A stretch of 64,000 nucleotides of DNA from Streptomyces daqingensis (GTDB lineage Bacteria > Actinomycetota > Actinomycetes > Streptomycetales > Streptomycetaceae), in the NCBI RefSeq assembly GCF_014645895.1, contig NZ_BMMP01000003.1:431806-495805 (forward strand), given 5' to 3'. This document shows, in pieces, positions 45,546-55,430 of the stretch. Position 1 is the first letter of the stretch. Every line of letters begins with the position of its first letter. The notes beneath the pieces were generated by a model. It was not told the origin of the DNA. It worked only from the letters and a program-made list of their open reading frames with translations, and did no database searches. Made by a program: the position numbers and the translations under genes.

Positions 45546-45845
45546 TCAGTCGGCCCCGCCGCGCCTCACCCGCACGCGCGGGCGCGGACGAGCCGCACTG
45601 CTGGGTTCGGACAGCACGCCGTGCCGCTGCCGCCACACCTGCCGCGTCACCCACACGTCCAGCACCGCCCACGTCGCCACGACCGTGCTCGCCACCGTCG
45701 AGATCACCATCGGGAAGGCGAGCCAGACGGCGGCGAGGGAGCACAGCACGGCGACCATCAGCTGCACCAGCGTGACCGCCACTATGAGGAGCGCGCGTAC
45801 CGCGGCCGTACGAACCGGATCCGGCAGCCGAGGCTTTGCGTACAT
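45546..45845 (-). CDS. small membrane protein of unknown function
   Basis: A protein of 99 residues beginning MYAKPRLPDPVRT. Two hydrophobic helices (about 17-40 and 42-62) are followed by a basic Arg/Pro-rich tail. The ATG at 45845 leaves the helices close to the N-terminus and avoids a Cys/His-rich leader that does not look like coding sequence. The ribosome site is weak. It lies between the SMC-like gene (convergent) and the conservon (divergent); no functional link is visible. Confidence 0.55.
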   Translation of the reverse strand: MYAKPRLPDPVRTAAVRALLIVAVTLVQLMVAVLCSLAAVWLAFPMVISTVASTVVATWAVLDVWVTRQVWRQRHGVLSEPSSAARPRPRVRVRRGGAD

Positions 45846-46020
45846 GGTCTCTTCACTTCCCCGCTCAACAACTCCCACATGCTTGCACGTTTCCACCGGC
45901 GTCGCGTGCGCCACAATCGGCTGAGCAGGTCCGGGCATCAGGTGACATCTGTGGACGAGGCACCCTGGACGGCTGGATTTGCCCCTCGGACACATCTACG
46001 ACTACGTCACGCGTCAGTAG

Positions 46021-46026
46021 TAGGCT
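46021..46026 (+). promoter_or_regulatory. candidate -10 hexamer upstream of the conservon
   Basis: TAGGCT at 46021-46026 is 57 bp before the cvnA start; no clear -35 was found. Confidence 0.3.
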
Positions 46027-46083
46027 CACGCCGTTTGCTGTCGAAACTCGCCCCCAAGCGGAGGGGGTTGACTAGGGGAGGCC

Positions 46084-48843
46084 ATGCGCTTTCGCGGTAG
46101 GTCCATCCGCCGGAAGATCGTGGCGCTGTTGCTGGTGCCGCTGCTGTCACTGGTGTCCATATGGGCCTTCGCCACCTACATCACCGGGCTCGAGGCCCAG
46201 GAGCTCCTCAACGTCGTCAACACCGTCGACGAGGTGGGTGATCCGGCGCAGGAGGCCGCCCAGGCGGTGCAGCAGGAGCGGCGGCGGACCCTGGTCTACC
46301 TGGCGGACCCGCGGGGCTCGGAAGCGCTCACCCTGCTCAAGAAGCAACAGCAGGCCACGGACCGCCAGGTCGGCAGGCTCCGCGCCAACGCCCGCGAACC
46401 CGGCATGCGTTCGAACCTCTCCATCGACGCTCACGCCCGCCTCGACTCCATGCTGGAGAAGTTCGGCGAGCTCGAGGACATCCGCGGCAAGGTCGAGGAG
46501 AACACGATCACCCGCGGCGGCGCCTTCCAGGCGTACAACGAACTCGTCGACCCCTGCTACGCGTTCGTCGCCGCTCTCGGCGGACTGAACGACGTCGACC
46601 TCGACAAGCAGGGCCGCGCCCTCGTCGGCCTGGACAGGGCCCGCGAATATCTCGCCCGCGAGGACGCGCTGATGGCCGCGGCGCTGGCCTCGGGCAAGAT
46701 GACCAAGGGCGACCGGCGGGCCTTCTCCGACCGGGTGGCCGAGCGCAGCCTCACCTACACCACGACGCTCTCCGAACTGCCCGCCGAGGAACGGCAGATC
46801 TACCTGACCTACTGGGAGGGCACCGACGGCCGCACGCTGCGCAGCTACGAGGACGCCATCATCGCGGCCGGCGCCCGGGGCACGGAAGGCGTCAACGCGG
46901 AACGGTGGTCGTCCGCGACGTCCACCGTCCTCACCGACCTCGAGCGCATGAACTTCGAGGCAGGCGACCGGTACGAGCAGCGCGTGCAGCCCGCCGCCAC
47001 CAAGGTGCTGATCCAGGCGGGGGCGGCGGCGGTGCTCGGCGCCGCGGCGGTCCTCGCGTCGATCGTCATCTCCTTCCGGGTCGGCCGCAGCCTCGTTCGG
47101 GATCTGCGCACCCTCCGCAGGGAGGCGCAGGAGGCCGCCGGAGTCCGGCTGCCGAGCATCATGCGCCGCCTCGCGGCCGGAGAGACCATCGACATCGAGA
47201 CCGAGGCTCCGCGGCTGGAGTACCCGCAGGACGAGGCCGGGCAGGTCGGCCAGGCGGTCAACACCCTGCAGCGCGCGGCGGTCGAGGCGGCGGTCAAGCA
47301 GGCCGGCATGCGCCGTGGCGTCTCGGAGGTCTTCGTCAACCTGGCCCGGCGCAACCAGGTCCTGCTCCACCGCCAGCTCACGCTGCTCGACCACATGGAG
47401 AGGCGGACCGAGGACTCCGACGAGCTGGCCGACCTCTTCCGGCTCGACCACCTCACGACCCGCATGCGCAGGCACGCCGAGGGCCTCGTCATCCTCTCCG
47501 GGGCGGCTCCGTCCCGGCAGTGGCGCAAGCCGGTCCAGCTGATGGACGTCGTACGGGCGGCCGTCGCGGAGGTCGAGGCGTACGAGCGCATCGAGGTGCG
47601 CCGCCTGGCCCGTCTCGCCGTCGACGGCGGCTCCGTCGCCGACCTCACGCACCTCATCGCCGAACTCCTCGAGAACGCCACGGTGTTCTCCCCGCCGCAC
47701 ACCGCCGTGCAGGTGCTCGGCGAGCGCGTCGCCAACGGCTTCACCCTGGAGATCCACGACCGGGGACTGGGCATGGCGGCCGACGCGCTCCTCGAAGCCA
47801 ACCTGCGGCTGGCCGAGACACCCGAGTTCGAGCTCTCCGACACCGACCGCCTCGGGCTCTTCGTCGTGGCCCGCCTCGCCCAGCGGCAGGGCGTGCGGGT
47901 CTCCCTGCAGCCCTCGCCGTACGGAGGGACCACGGCCGTGGTCCTCATCCCCGGCCGCATCCTCTCCGAGAGCTCCGGGGCGCCGGAGTCCGAGTCCGGC
48001 CGCGACACCGGCAGCTTCCCGTTCCGGGGCGGTGTCACCGGGCAGCGGCTCGAGGCCCTCACCCGCAAGGAGCCGGCCGCGTCGCTGCACGGCTCTGACT
48101 CCGGGAGCCGGCCCGCCCTGGACGGACCCATCGAACTCGAGGGCCCGCTGGGGGAGTTGGAGGAGGCGGACCGCGTCGCCTCGCGCCCGTTCGCCGTCGA
48201 CGGCGACAGCACGCCGGAGTCCGACGACGACGGGGCCGCCACGCCCGTGCGCCGCTCCGGCCCCGTGCCGCTGCGTGCGCCCAGGCCGGGGCTGGAGCAG
48301 CACCAGCAGGCGGACGACGAGCCCGAGTCCGCCCGGCCCTCGGGTGAGGGAGAGGCACGGAGGGACGGCCTCGCCCCCCTGCCGCGGCGGCGCCCGAACA
48401 CCCCTGTGCTCGTCTCGGATCACGGCCGCACCGTCGGAGGCGGGAAGCGGCCCTCTCGCGCCGGCGCCTCCGGTGAGGCGTCCGAGCGCCGCGAGAGCGA
48501 AGAGCGGCGGGAACGCCCGGAGAGCCCGCCGGAGACGGATGCGGCACCCGGTCGGTCGGCCGGAGGGACACGATCCGGTACGGTCAGCGGTCTGCCGCGC
48601 CGTGTGCGCCAGGCGAGCCTCGCACCTCAGCTCAAGCGGGACACAGGCGACGGCGTGTCAGCTCAGGACGACCGCGGGACGGCTTCCGACGGCCTGTCGG
48701 ACCGGGACGCGGAAGAGGTCCGCAACCGCATGGCCTCGCTGCAGCGGGGCTGGCAGCGGGGCCGCCGGCAGAACGCCGAGGAGTCCGCCGACGAAGCGGC
48801 GGAGTCAGCACCAGGAACGACACCGGAGGGGAACGGTCGATGA
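46084..48843 (+). CDS. cvnA: conservon sensor kinase-like protein CvnA
   Basis: A protein of 919 residues. Helix 1 (about 10-33) and helix 2 (about 308-332) enclose a nitrate/nitrite-sensing-type extracytoplasmic domain. A HAMP-like segment, a dimerisation helix with LLHRQLTLLDHMERR and an HATPase domain (ELLENATVFSPP, IHDRGLGM, LGLFVVARLAQRQG) follow. The last 260 residues are low-complexity and charged. CvnA heads a membrane complex that resembles a eukaryotic G-protein-coupled assembly. ATG at 46084 is preceded by AGGGGAGG. Its stop overlaps cvnB by 4 bases (ATGA). Confidence 0.92.
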   Translation: MRFRGRSIRRKIVALLLVPLLSLVSIWAFATYITGLEAQELLNVVNTVDEVGDPAQEAAQAVQQERRRTLVYLADPRGSEALTLLKKQQQATDRQVGRLRANAREPGMRSNLSIDAHARLDSMLEKFGELEDIRGKVEENTITRGGAFQAYNELVDPCYAFVAALGGLNDVDLDKQGRALVGLDRAREYLAREDALMAAALASGKMTKGDRRAFSDRVAERSLTYTTTLSELPAEERQIYLTYWEGTDGRTLRSYEDAIIAAGARGTEGVNAERWSSATSTVLTDLERMNFEAGDRYEQRVQPAATKVLIQAGAAAVLGAAAVLASIVISFRVGRSLVRDLRTLRREAQEAAGVRLPSIMRRLAAGETIDIETEAPRLEYPQDEAGQVGQAVNTLQRAAVEAAVKQAGMRRGVSEVFVNLARRNQVLLHRQLTLLDHMERRTEDSDELADLFRLDHLTTRMRRHAEGLVILSGAAPSRQWRKPVQLMDVVRAAVAEVEAYERIEVRRLARLAVDGGSVADLTHLIAELLENATVFSPPHTAVQVLGERVANGFTLEIHDRGLGMAADALLEANLRLAETPEFELSDTDRLGLFVVARLAQRQGVRVSLQPSPYGGTTAVVLIPGRILSESSGAPESESGRDTGSFPFRGGVTGQRLEALTRKEPAASLHGSDSGSRPALDGPIELEGPLGELEEADRVASRPFAVDGDSTPESDDDGAATPVRRSGPVPLRAPRPGLEQHQQADDEPESARPSGEGEARRDGLAPLPRRRPNTPVLVSDHGRTVGGGKRPSRAGASGEASERRESEERRERPESPPETDAAPGRSAGGTRSGTVSGLPRRVRQASLAPQLKRDTGDGVSAQDDRGTASDGLSDRDAEEVRNRMASLQRGWQRGRRQNAEESADEAAESAPGTTPEGNGR

Positions 48844-49268
48844 CCGCACCGAAAGCCACAGCGAACACTGCCCCGGGAAGCGGTGAACTCAACTGGCTCC
48901 TGGACGAGTTGGTCCAGCGCGTCGGCAGCATCAGCAAAGCACTCGTGCTCTCCGGGGACGGACTGGCACGCGGAGCCTCGCAGGAGCTGACCGGTGAGGA
49001 CGGCGAGCACCTGGCAGCCGTCGCCTCCGGCTTCCACAGCCTCGCCAAGGGCGTCGGCCGCCACTTCGACGTGGGTGGCGTACGGCAGACGGTGGTGGAG
49101 CTCGAGGACGCCTTCCTCTTCGTCACGGCCGCGGGCGACGGCAGCTGCCTCGCCGTGCTCGCGGAAGCCGACGCCGACGTCGGCCTGATCGCCTACGAGA
49201 TGACGCTCCTCGTCAAGCGCGTCGGCGTGCACCTCGGCACCGCTCCCCGCTCGGGGTCCGAAGGGTGA
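48840..49268 (+). CDS. cvnB: conservon roadblock/LC7 protein CvnB
   Basis: A protein of 142 residues with a roadblock/LC7 fold: LNWLLDELVQRVGSISKALV, LSGDGLARGASQEL and a C-terminal YEMTLLVKRVG. It is expected to act as a GTPase-activating or scaffold partner of CvnD. The ATG at 48840 lies within the cvnA stop (ATGA), so the two are translationally coupled. Confidence 0.93.
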   Translation: MTAPKATANTAPGSGELNWLLDELVQRVGSISKALVLSGDGLARGASQELTGEDGEHLAAVASGFHSLAKGVGRHFDVGGVRQTVVELEDAFLFVTAAGDGSCLAVLAEADADVGLIAYEMTLLVKRVGVHLGTAPRSGSEG

Positions 49269-49306
49269 CGCAAGCAGGCGCCGAGGGGATCTGACGGGAC
49301 GCAGTG

Positions 49307-49786
49307 ATGACGGACCCCTGGTTCGACGACGCCGCAGGGCCCGTGGTGCGGCCGTACGCCATGACGCGCGGCCGCACACGCAGCAGCTCGGACGAGGCAC
49401 GTCTCGACCTCATCGCGTTGGTGATCGCGCAGAGTCCGGACGGTGAAGGAGACGCGAAACCCCAGGAGGACGCCGCCGGTTCGGGGCAGGGTGACGGTGG
49501 CGGTGCGGCCGTCCGTCCCGACGGCGGCAGCCACCGCGACGCCGACGTGATCGCGGACAGCACGCTGGCCCCGGAGCACGTCGACATCGTCCTCCGCTGC
49601 CGGCATGCGCCGCAGTCCGTGGCCGAGCTCGCCGCCGAACTCGATCTGCCGGTGGGTGTGGTGCGCGTTCTCGTCGGGGACCTCATCGACTCCGAATGGG
49701 TGCGCGTGAGCCGCCCCGTCCCTCCGGCGGAGCTGCCGGACGAAAGCATTCTCAGAGAGGTAATCGATGGCCTTCGGGCGCTTTAA
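49307..49786 (+). CDS. cvnC: conservon DUF742 protein CvnC
   Basis: A protein of 159 residues. WFDDAAGPVVRPYAMTRGRT is the family head; an acidic insert (about 50-75) separates it from a helix-turn-helix-like C-terminus (QSVAELAAELDLPVGVVRVL). DUF742 proteins bind the small GTPase and the roadblock protein. I prefer the ATG at 49307 over the GTG at 49304. It overlaps cvnD by 20 bases. Confidence 0.92.
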   Translation: MTDPWFDDAAGPVVRPYAMTRGRTRSSSDEARLDLIALVIAQSPDGEGDAKPQEDAAGSGQGDGGGAAVRPDGGSHRDADVIADSTLAPEHVDIVLRCRHAPQSVAELAAELDLPVGVVRVLVGDLIDSEWVRVSRPVPPAELPDESILREVIDGLRAL

Positions 49787-50390
49787 GCGCGGCGCCGCGG
49801 CGTCGCCTGCAGAGCCGGTGACGCTGAAGATCCTGGTGGCGGGCGGATTCGGCGTCGGCAAGACGACCCTCGTCGGATCCGTCAGCGAGATCAAACCGCT
49901 GCGCACCGAGGAGACGCTCACCGAGGCAAGCCGCCCCGTGGACGACACGGCAGGCGTGGAGGCGAAGTCCACGACCACCGTCGCCATGGACTTCGGCCGC
50001 ATCACCATCAACGACAGCCTGGTGCTCTACCTGTTCGGGACGCCCGGGCAGGACCGCTTCTGGTTCCTCTGGGACGAGCTGGCCCAGGGCGCCCTGGGCG
50101 CCGTCGTCCTCGTCGACACCCGCAGACTCGAGGACAGCTTCGCCGGGATCGACTATTTCGAACGCCGGCGTATCCCGTTCACCGTGGCGGTGAACCACTT
50201 CGACGGGGCCGACGTCTACCCCGCCGAGACGGTGCGCGAGGCCCTGGACCTCGACCCCGAGGTGCCGATCATGGTGGGGGACGCGCGGAACCGCGAATCG
50301 GCGCGCGACATCCTGGTCTCCGTCGTCGAACACGCGATGCGGAGGGCGACGTCAGCCGCCCAGCAGCACGAACCCGCTCCCGCGCGCTGA
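49767..50390 (+). CDS. cvnD: conservon small GTPase CvnD
   Basis: A protein of 207 residues. The P-loop GGFGVGKTTLVG (26-37), a TPGQDRFWF switch 2 and NHFDGAD as base-recognition motif identify the bacterial Ras-like MglA-type GTPase. It likely relays the signal sensed by CvnA. Start ATG at 49767 lies inside the end of cvnC. A hairpin terminator follows at 50398. Confidence 0.94.
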   Translation: MAFGRFKRGAAASPAEPVTLKILVAGGFGVGKTTLVGSVSEIKPLRTEETLTEASRPVDDTAGVEAKSTTTVAMDFGRITINDSLVLYLFGTPGQDRFWFLWDELAQGALGAVVLVDTRRLEDSFAGIDYFERRRIPFTVAVNHFDGADVYPAETVREALDLDPEVPIMVGDARNRESARDILVSVVEHAMRRATSAAQQHEPAPAR

Positions 50391-50397
50391 ACGCGGC

Positions 50398-50427
50398 GAC
50401 GGGACGAGGCCGCGGCCCCGTCCCGTC
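50398..50427. terminator. terminator between cvnD and glpK
   Basis: Arms 50398-50411 and 50414-50427 pair with one mismatch across 14 positions. It lies between convergent genes. Confidence 0.7.
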
Positions 50428-50481
50428 CCATGCGACGCGCGGCCGCCCGGCCCCGCACGCCGTACCGCCGTGCGGCCCGTG

Positions 50482-51990
<1,509 letters not shown>

Positions 51991-52797
51991 GAACGCGTTC
52001 CCCTTTTCCGGATCTACTGCTGAGGAATGCCCGGAGGACCGGCAGGCCCCGGGAGAATCAGAAAGCGGGCTGCGGGGCGCCGCCGTGGTGGTTCCGGAGA
52101 GCCCTTTCGCCTGCCGGGCGACGGAGGCGGGACGTGACCGGCGGGGAGCCCGTATCGGCGTGCTCTCATCACGGCTCCTCGTCGTCTCGGCCGGGCGCCG
52201 GCCCGAATCCGGCCCGCCCGGCTCCCGGTCCTGGCCAGGCCCTCGCGAACGGTTTCCGAAGCTGGTCACGGGGCGCGGACGTCGGGTGCGGCCGGCGTCG
52301 TGACCCGCGTCCCGCCGGCCTTTTCCGGCGGTGCGGCTGTTCGTCGTTCTGCACAGCGAAAAGACCGTCGTGGCCAGGGACATCATGAATCGTGGAGACA
52401 GCGCCGGTCATTGACATCCCTGCCGTGTCGGCGTGATCGGAGACGTATTTCCCCCGTATTCCGGCGGGGCCCGGCCGGCATTCGGCAGGGCCCCGGAATG
52501 ACCGCCGGGATCTGCCGGATCCTTCCGCGTCCGTCCCCGCGAAGTCGTCCGGAGCCGGGGTGACGGAGCGGGTCGGACGCCGCGTACGGAGCCCGCCGGA
52601 CGGTTGAAGTCGCAAGTACCGTTGACACGGGACACCCGCGGCCGGAGACTCCGGCGAGCCCGGCGCTGATCCACCGGCCCGGGCGACCGCGGTCCCGCTC
52701 CTCCCGCCCGGGACACCTCCGGCCGGGAGACGGCCCGAAGCGCCGGCACGGAGCGCGGACCGGCACGACCGCACGCCGCCTCGGAAGGGGACCGACG
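51991..52797. other. 807-base divergent region between glpK and the aldehyde dehydrogenase
   Basis: No convincing gene is present. It holds both upstream regions, a TTGACA at 52412-52417 without a good -10, and an interrupted inverted repeat at 52458-52499. Confidence 0.5.
52458..52499. repeat. bulged inverted repeat in the glpK/aldehyde dehydrogenase spacer
   Basis: ATTCC-GGC-GGGGCCC (52458-52472) pairs with GGGCCCCGGAAT (52488-52499): 12 bp with a 3-base bulge and a 15-base loop. It could be a terminator or leader structure. Confidence 0.4.
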
Positions 52798-54258
52798 ATG
52801 ACCGACCACCGCGACCTCCTCATCGGCGGCCAGGAGGTCCCGGCGGCCTCCGGCCGCACCGCGGACGACCTCGACCCCTCGACCGGCGAGGCCTGCGCCA
52901 CGGTCGCGGCGGGACGTGCGGAGGACGTCGCCCGCGCCGCCGCGGCGGCCGACGCCGCGTTCCCCGCGTGGGCCGCCACGGCCCCCGCCACCCGCCGCGG
53001 GATCTTCCTCAAGGCCGCGGACGTCCTGGAGTCCCGGGCGGAGGAAGCAGCGGAGCTGATGGCCCGCGAGGCCGGCGGCACCCGGCCCTGGGCGCTGTTC
53101 AACGTGCAGCTCGCCGCCGGAATGCTGCGGGAGGCCGCCGCGGCGGTCACCGCCCCCAGGGGAGAGGTCCTCACCTCCCAGGACGCGGGGACGCTCAGCC
53201 TCGCCGTCCGCGAACCCGTCGGTGTCGTCGGCGCGTTCGCCCCGTGGAACGCGCCGGTGATCCTCGGCACCCGCGCTGTCGCCGCACCCCTGGCGGCGGG
53301 GAACACGGTCGTCGTCAAGCCCAGCGAGGACGCCCCGCTCGCCTGCGCGTACTTCGTCGCGGACGTACTGCGCGAGGCCGGACTGCCGGACGGCGTGCTG
53401 AACGTCGTCAGCAACGCCCCCGAGGACGCGGCCGAGGTCGCCGAAGCGCTCGTGGCCCACCCGGCCGTGCGCGCCGTCAACTTCACCGGTTCCACCGGCG
53501 TCGGGCGTCGCATAGGGAACCTGGCGGCGCAGCATCTCAAGCCCGCCGTACTGGAGTTGGGCGGCAAGAACTCCGTCGTCGTACTCGAGGACGCCGACGT
53601 GGACTACGCCGTCGACGCCGCCACGTTCGCCGTCTTCATGAACGCCGGCCAGATATGCATGTCGGGCGACAGGATCCTCGTACACGCCTCCCTGGCCGAG
53701 GAGTTCACGGAGAAGTTCACCGCGAAGGTCGCCTCACTGCCGCACGGCGCACCCACCGATCCGGGTACCGTCATCGGCCCGCTGGTCAGCTCCGCGTCGG
53801 CCCGCCGCGTAGCGGCCCTCGTCCGGGACGCCGTCGAGAAGGGCGCGAAGGTGCTGACCGGGGGAGGGGAGCCGAGCGGTGCCGTCCACCCGGCCACCGT
53901 CCTCACCGGTGTCACGCCGGAGATGGAGCTGTACGAGGGGGAGGCGTTCGGCCCCGTGTGCGCGCTGTCCACGTTCGCCGACGACGACGAGGCCGTCGAA
54001 CTCGCCAACGCGACCGAGCACGGCCTCACTTGCGGCATCATCACCGAGAACGCCACCCACGGCCTCGGCGTGGCACGCCGAATCCGGACCGGCATCGTGC
54101 ACGTCAACGACCAGTCGGTCGCCGACGAACCGCAGGCGCCGTTCGGCGGGATCGGAGCCTCCGGGTACGGCCGCTTCGGAGGCCGCTGGGGGATCGAGGC
54201 CTTCAGCAACACCCGCTGGGTCACCCTCGCCGGCAACCACGCCCACTACCCGTTCTGA
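52798..54258 (+). CDS. NAD(P)-dependent aldehyde dehydrogenase, aromatic-aldehyde type
   Basis: A protein of 486 residues. Catalytic Cys287 in NAGQICMSG, general base Glu253 in LELGGKN, FAPWNAPVILG and VVKPSEDAPL, and NFTGSTGVGRRI for cofactor binding. The pattern is nearest to benzaldehyde, vanillin and salicylaldehyde dehydrogenases, but substrate is inferred only. ATG at 52798 follows GGAAGGGG. A palindromic terminator begins 5 bp after the stop. Confidence 0.87.
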   Translation: MTDHRDLLIGGQEVPAASGRTADDLDPSTGEACATVAAGRAEDVARAAAAADAAFPAWAATAPATRRGIFLKAADVLESRAEEAAELMAREAGGTRPWALFNVQLAAGMLREAAAAVTAPRGEVLTSQDAGTLSLAVREPVGVVGAFAPWNAPVILGTRAVAAPLAAGNTVVVKPSEDAPLACAYFVADVLREAGLPDGVLNVVSNAPEDAAEVAEALVAHPAVRAVNFTGSTGVGRRIGNLAAQHLKPAVLELGGKNSVVVLEDADVDYAVDAATFAVFMNAGQICMSGDRILVHASLAEEFTEKFTAKVASLPHGAPTDPGTVIGPLVSSASARRVAALVRDAVEKGAKVLTGGGEPSGAVHPATVLTGVTPEMELYEGEAFGPVCALSTFADDDEAVELANATEHGLTCGIITENATHGLGVARRIRTGIVHVNDQSVADEPQAPFGGIGASGYGRFGGRWGIEAFSNTRWVTLAGNHAHYPF

Positions 54259-54262
54259 CGCC

Positions 54263-54290
54263 GTGAGCGGGCCCGCGCGGGCCCGCTCAC
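54263..54290 (+). terminator. terminator of the aldehyde dehydrogenase gene
   Basis: A perfect 28-base palindrome (14 + 14) whose ends read GTGAGCGGGC and GCCCGCTCAC. It folds as a 12-bp stem with a 4-base loop. Confidence 0.82.
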
Positions 54291-54462
54291 GCTCGCGTCA
54301 TGCGGGAGCGCCGTGCCGCCGTGCCGCCGGGGCGGCTGCGGAACGGCCGCTGAGCTGCACCGCGGCAACAAGTGTCACGGGCAGGTCACCGAAGGCGCAC
54401 ACGCGTGTCCGGACGCGGGGTGAGCCGAACCACAGCCCGTGTCGCGGCGTCCCCCATCAGCA

Positions 54463-54505
54463 GACGGCGGCACGGGAACCACGGGGGTGATTCCGTGCCG
54501 CCGTC
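54463..54505 (-). terminator. terminator of the VanX-like gene
   Basis: A 13-bp perfect stem (54463-54475 with 54493-54505), extendable by a G-U and an A-T pair, 43 bp after the stop on the minus strand. Confidence 0.75.
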
Positions 54506-54548
54506 GCCCCGGCCGCGCGGAGAACACATCCGGCCGGGACGGTCCTGC

Positions 54549-55424
54549 TCAATGCCTGTGCAACGCCCGCCGCCAGACGGGGAAGTCGAAGAACGTCTCG
54601 GGGAACGTCTCGTCCTCCAGCGTGAAGTGCCACCACTCTTCGGGGAGGTTGGTGAAGCCAGCCCCCTCCAGGGTGTCCTTCAGCAGCAGCCGGTTCTCGC
54701 GCTGCTTTCCCTTGATCCGGGGATCGAGTGTGTGCGACAGGGTGTCGAAGCAGTCGTAACCGGTGCCCATGTCGATGGAGTTGTCCGGGAAACGGACGCT
54801 CTGGGGCGCGAAGCAGGAGACGAGCGGCTCTCCCGGCCGGTACGGCCGTGTGGGCTTCGCAGGCAGCTCGACGAGGGTCAGATCGACGGTGCTGCCGCGG
54901 CTGTGCCCCGACTTCTCCGCTATGTAACCGTCCTCGAACAGCCGGTCCTTCTCCACCCGGGGATAGAACTCGTCCTTCATCAGTTCGTCGTCCAGGTCCT
55001 TCGCCCAGTCCACGAACTGGTCGACCGCTCGTTGCGGCCGGTAGCAGTCGTAGACCTTCAGCGAGTAGCCCTTCCGCAGGAAGGCGTGCTGAGCGGCGCT
55101 CAGCGCCTTCGCCGTGTCCCGGGTGACGATGCACATGGGCTGCCGGTATCCGTCGACGCGTTCACCGACGAAGTTGTGCCGCGTGCGGTAGCGCATCTCC
55201 TCCAGGATCGTCGGAGCGACGTCCCGGAGAGCGACGAACTCTTCGGGGGCGGAGGGCTCTTCGGCCCCTCGCCCGGTCTCGGCCGTGCCGCGGTCCCGGG
55301 CGTCCTGGACGGTTCCCGCCGACGGCGCCGCGGCAGCGGGCGCGGCCGACGCGAGGGCGGTGAAGGCGAGCAGTGCGGCGGCGAGTCGTGCCGCGCGGAA
55401 CGATCCTTTGAATGGCATGGCCAT
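54549..55424 (-). CDS. secreted D-alanyl-D-alanine dipeptidase, VanX/M15 family
   Basis: A protein of 291 residues. Signal peptide (about 1-33, cleavage after AAPAAAA). The M15 zinc site is complete: SGHSRGSTVDL gives His174 and Asp181, and PEEWWHF gives Glu263 and His266; YDCYRPQ supplies the conserved Arg129. VanX enzymes cleave D-Ala-D-Ala; the cytoplasmic resistance enzyme has no signal, so this exported form more likely recycles or trims wall peptides. No vanHA or vanRS is nearby. It starts 6 bp after the GH31 gene. Confidence 0.85.
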   Translation of the reverse strand: MAMPFKGSFRAARLAAALLAFTALASAAPAAAAPSAGTVQDARDRGTAETGRGAEEPSAPEEFVALRDVAPTILEEMRYRTRHNFVGERVDGYRQPMCIVTRDTAKALSAAQHAFLRKGYSLKVYDCYRPQRAVDQFVDWAKDLDDELMKDEFYPRVEKDRLFEDGYIAEKSGHSRGSTVDLTLVELPAKPTRPYRPGEPLVSCFAPQSVRFPDNSIDMGTGYDCFDTLSHTLDPRIKGKQRENRLLLKDTLEGAGFTNLPEEWWHFTLEDETFPETFFDFPVWRRALHRH

Positions 55425-55430
55425 CGTCTA

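Noticed and set aside
54549..55424. Vancomycin resistance locus
   Set aside because: VanX homology alone, with a signal peptide and without vanRSHA, does not support resistance.
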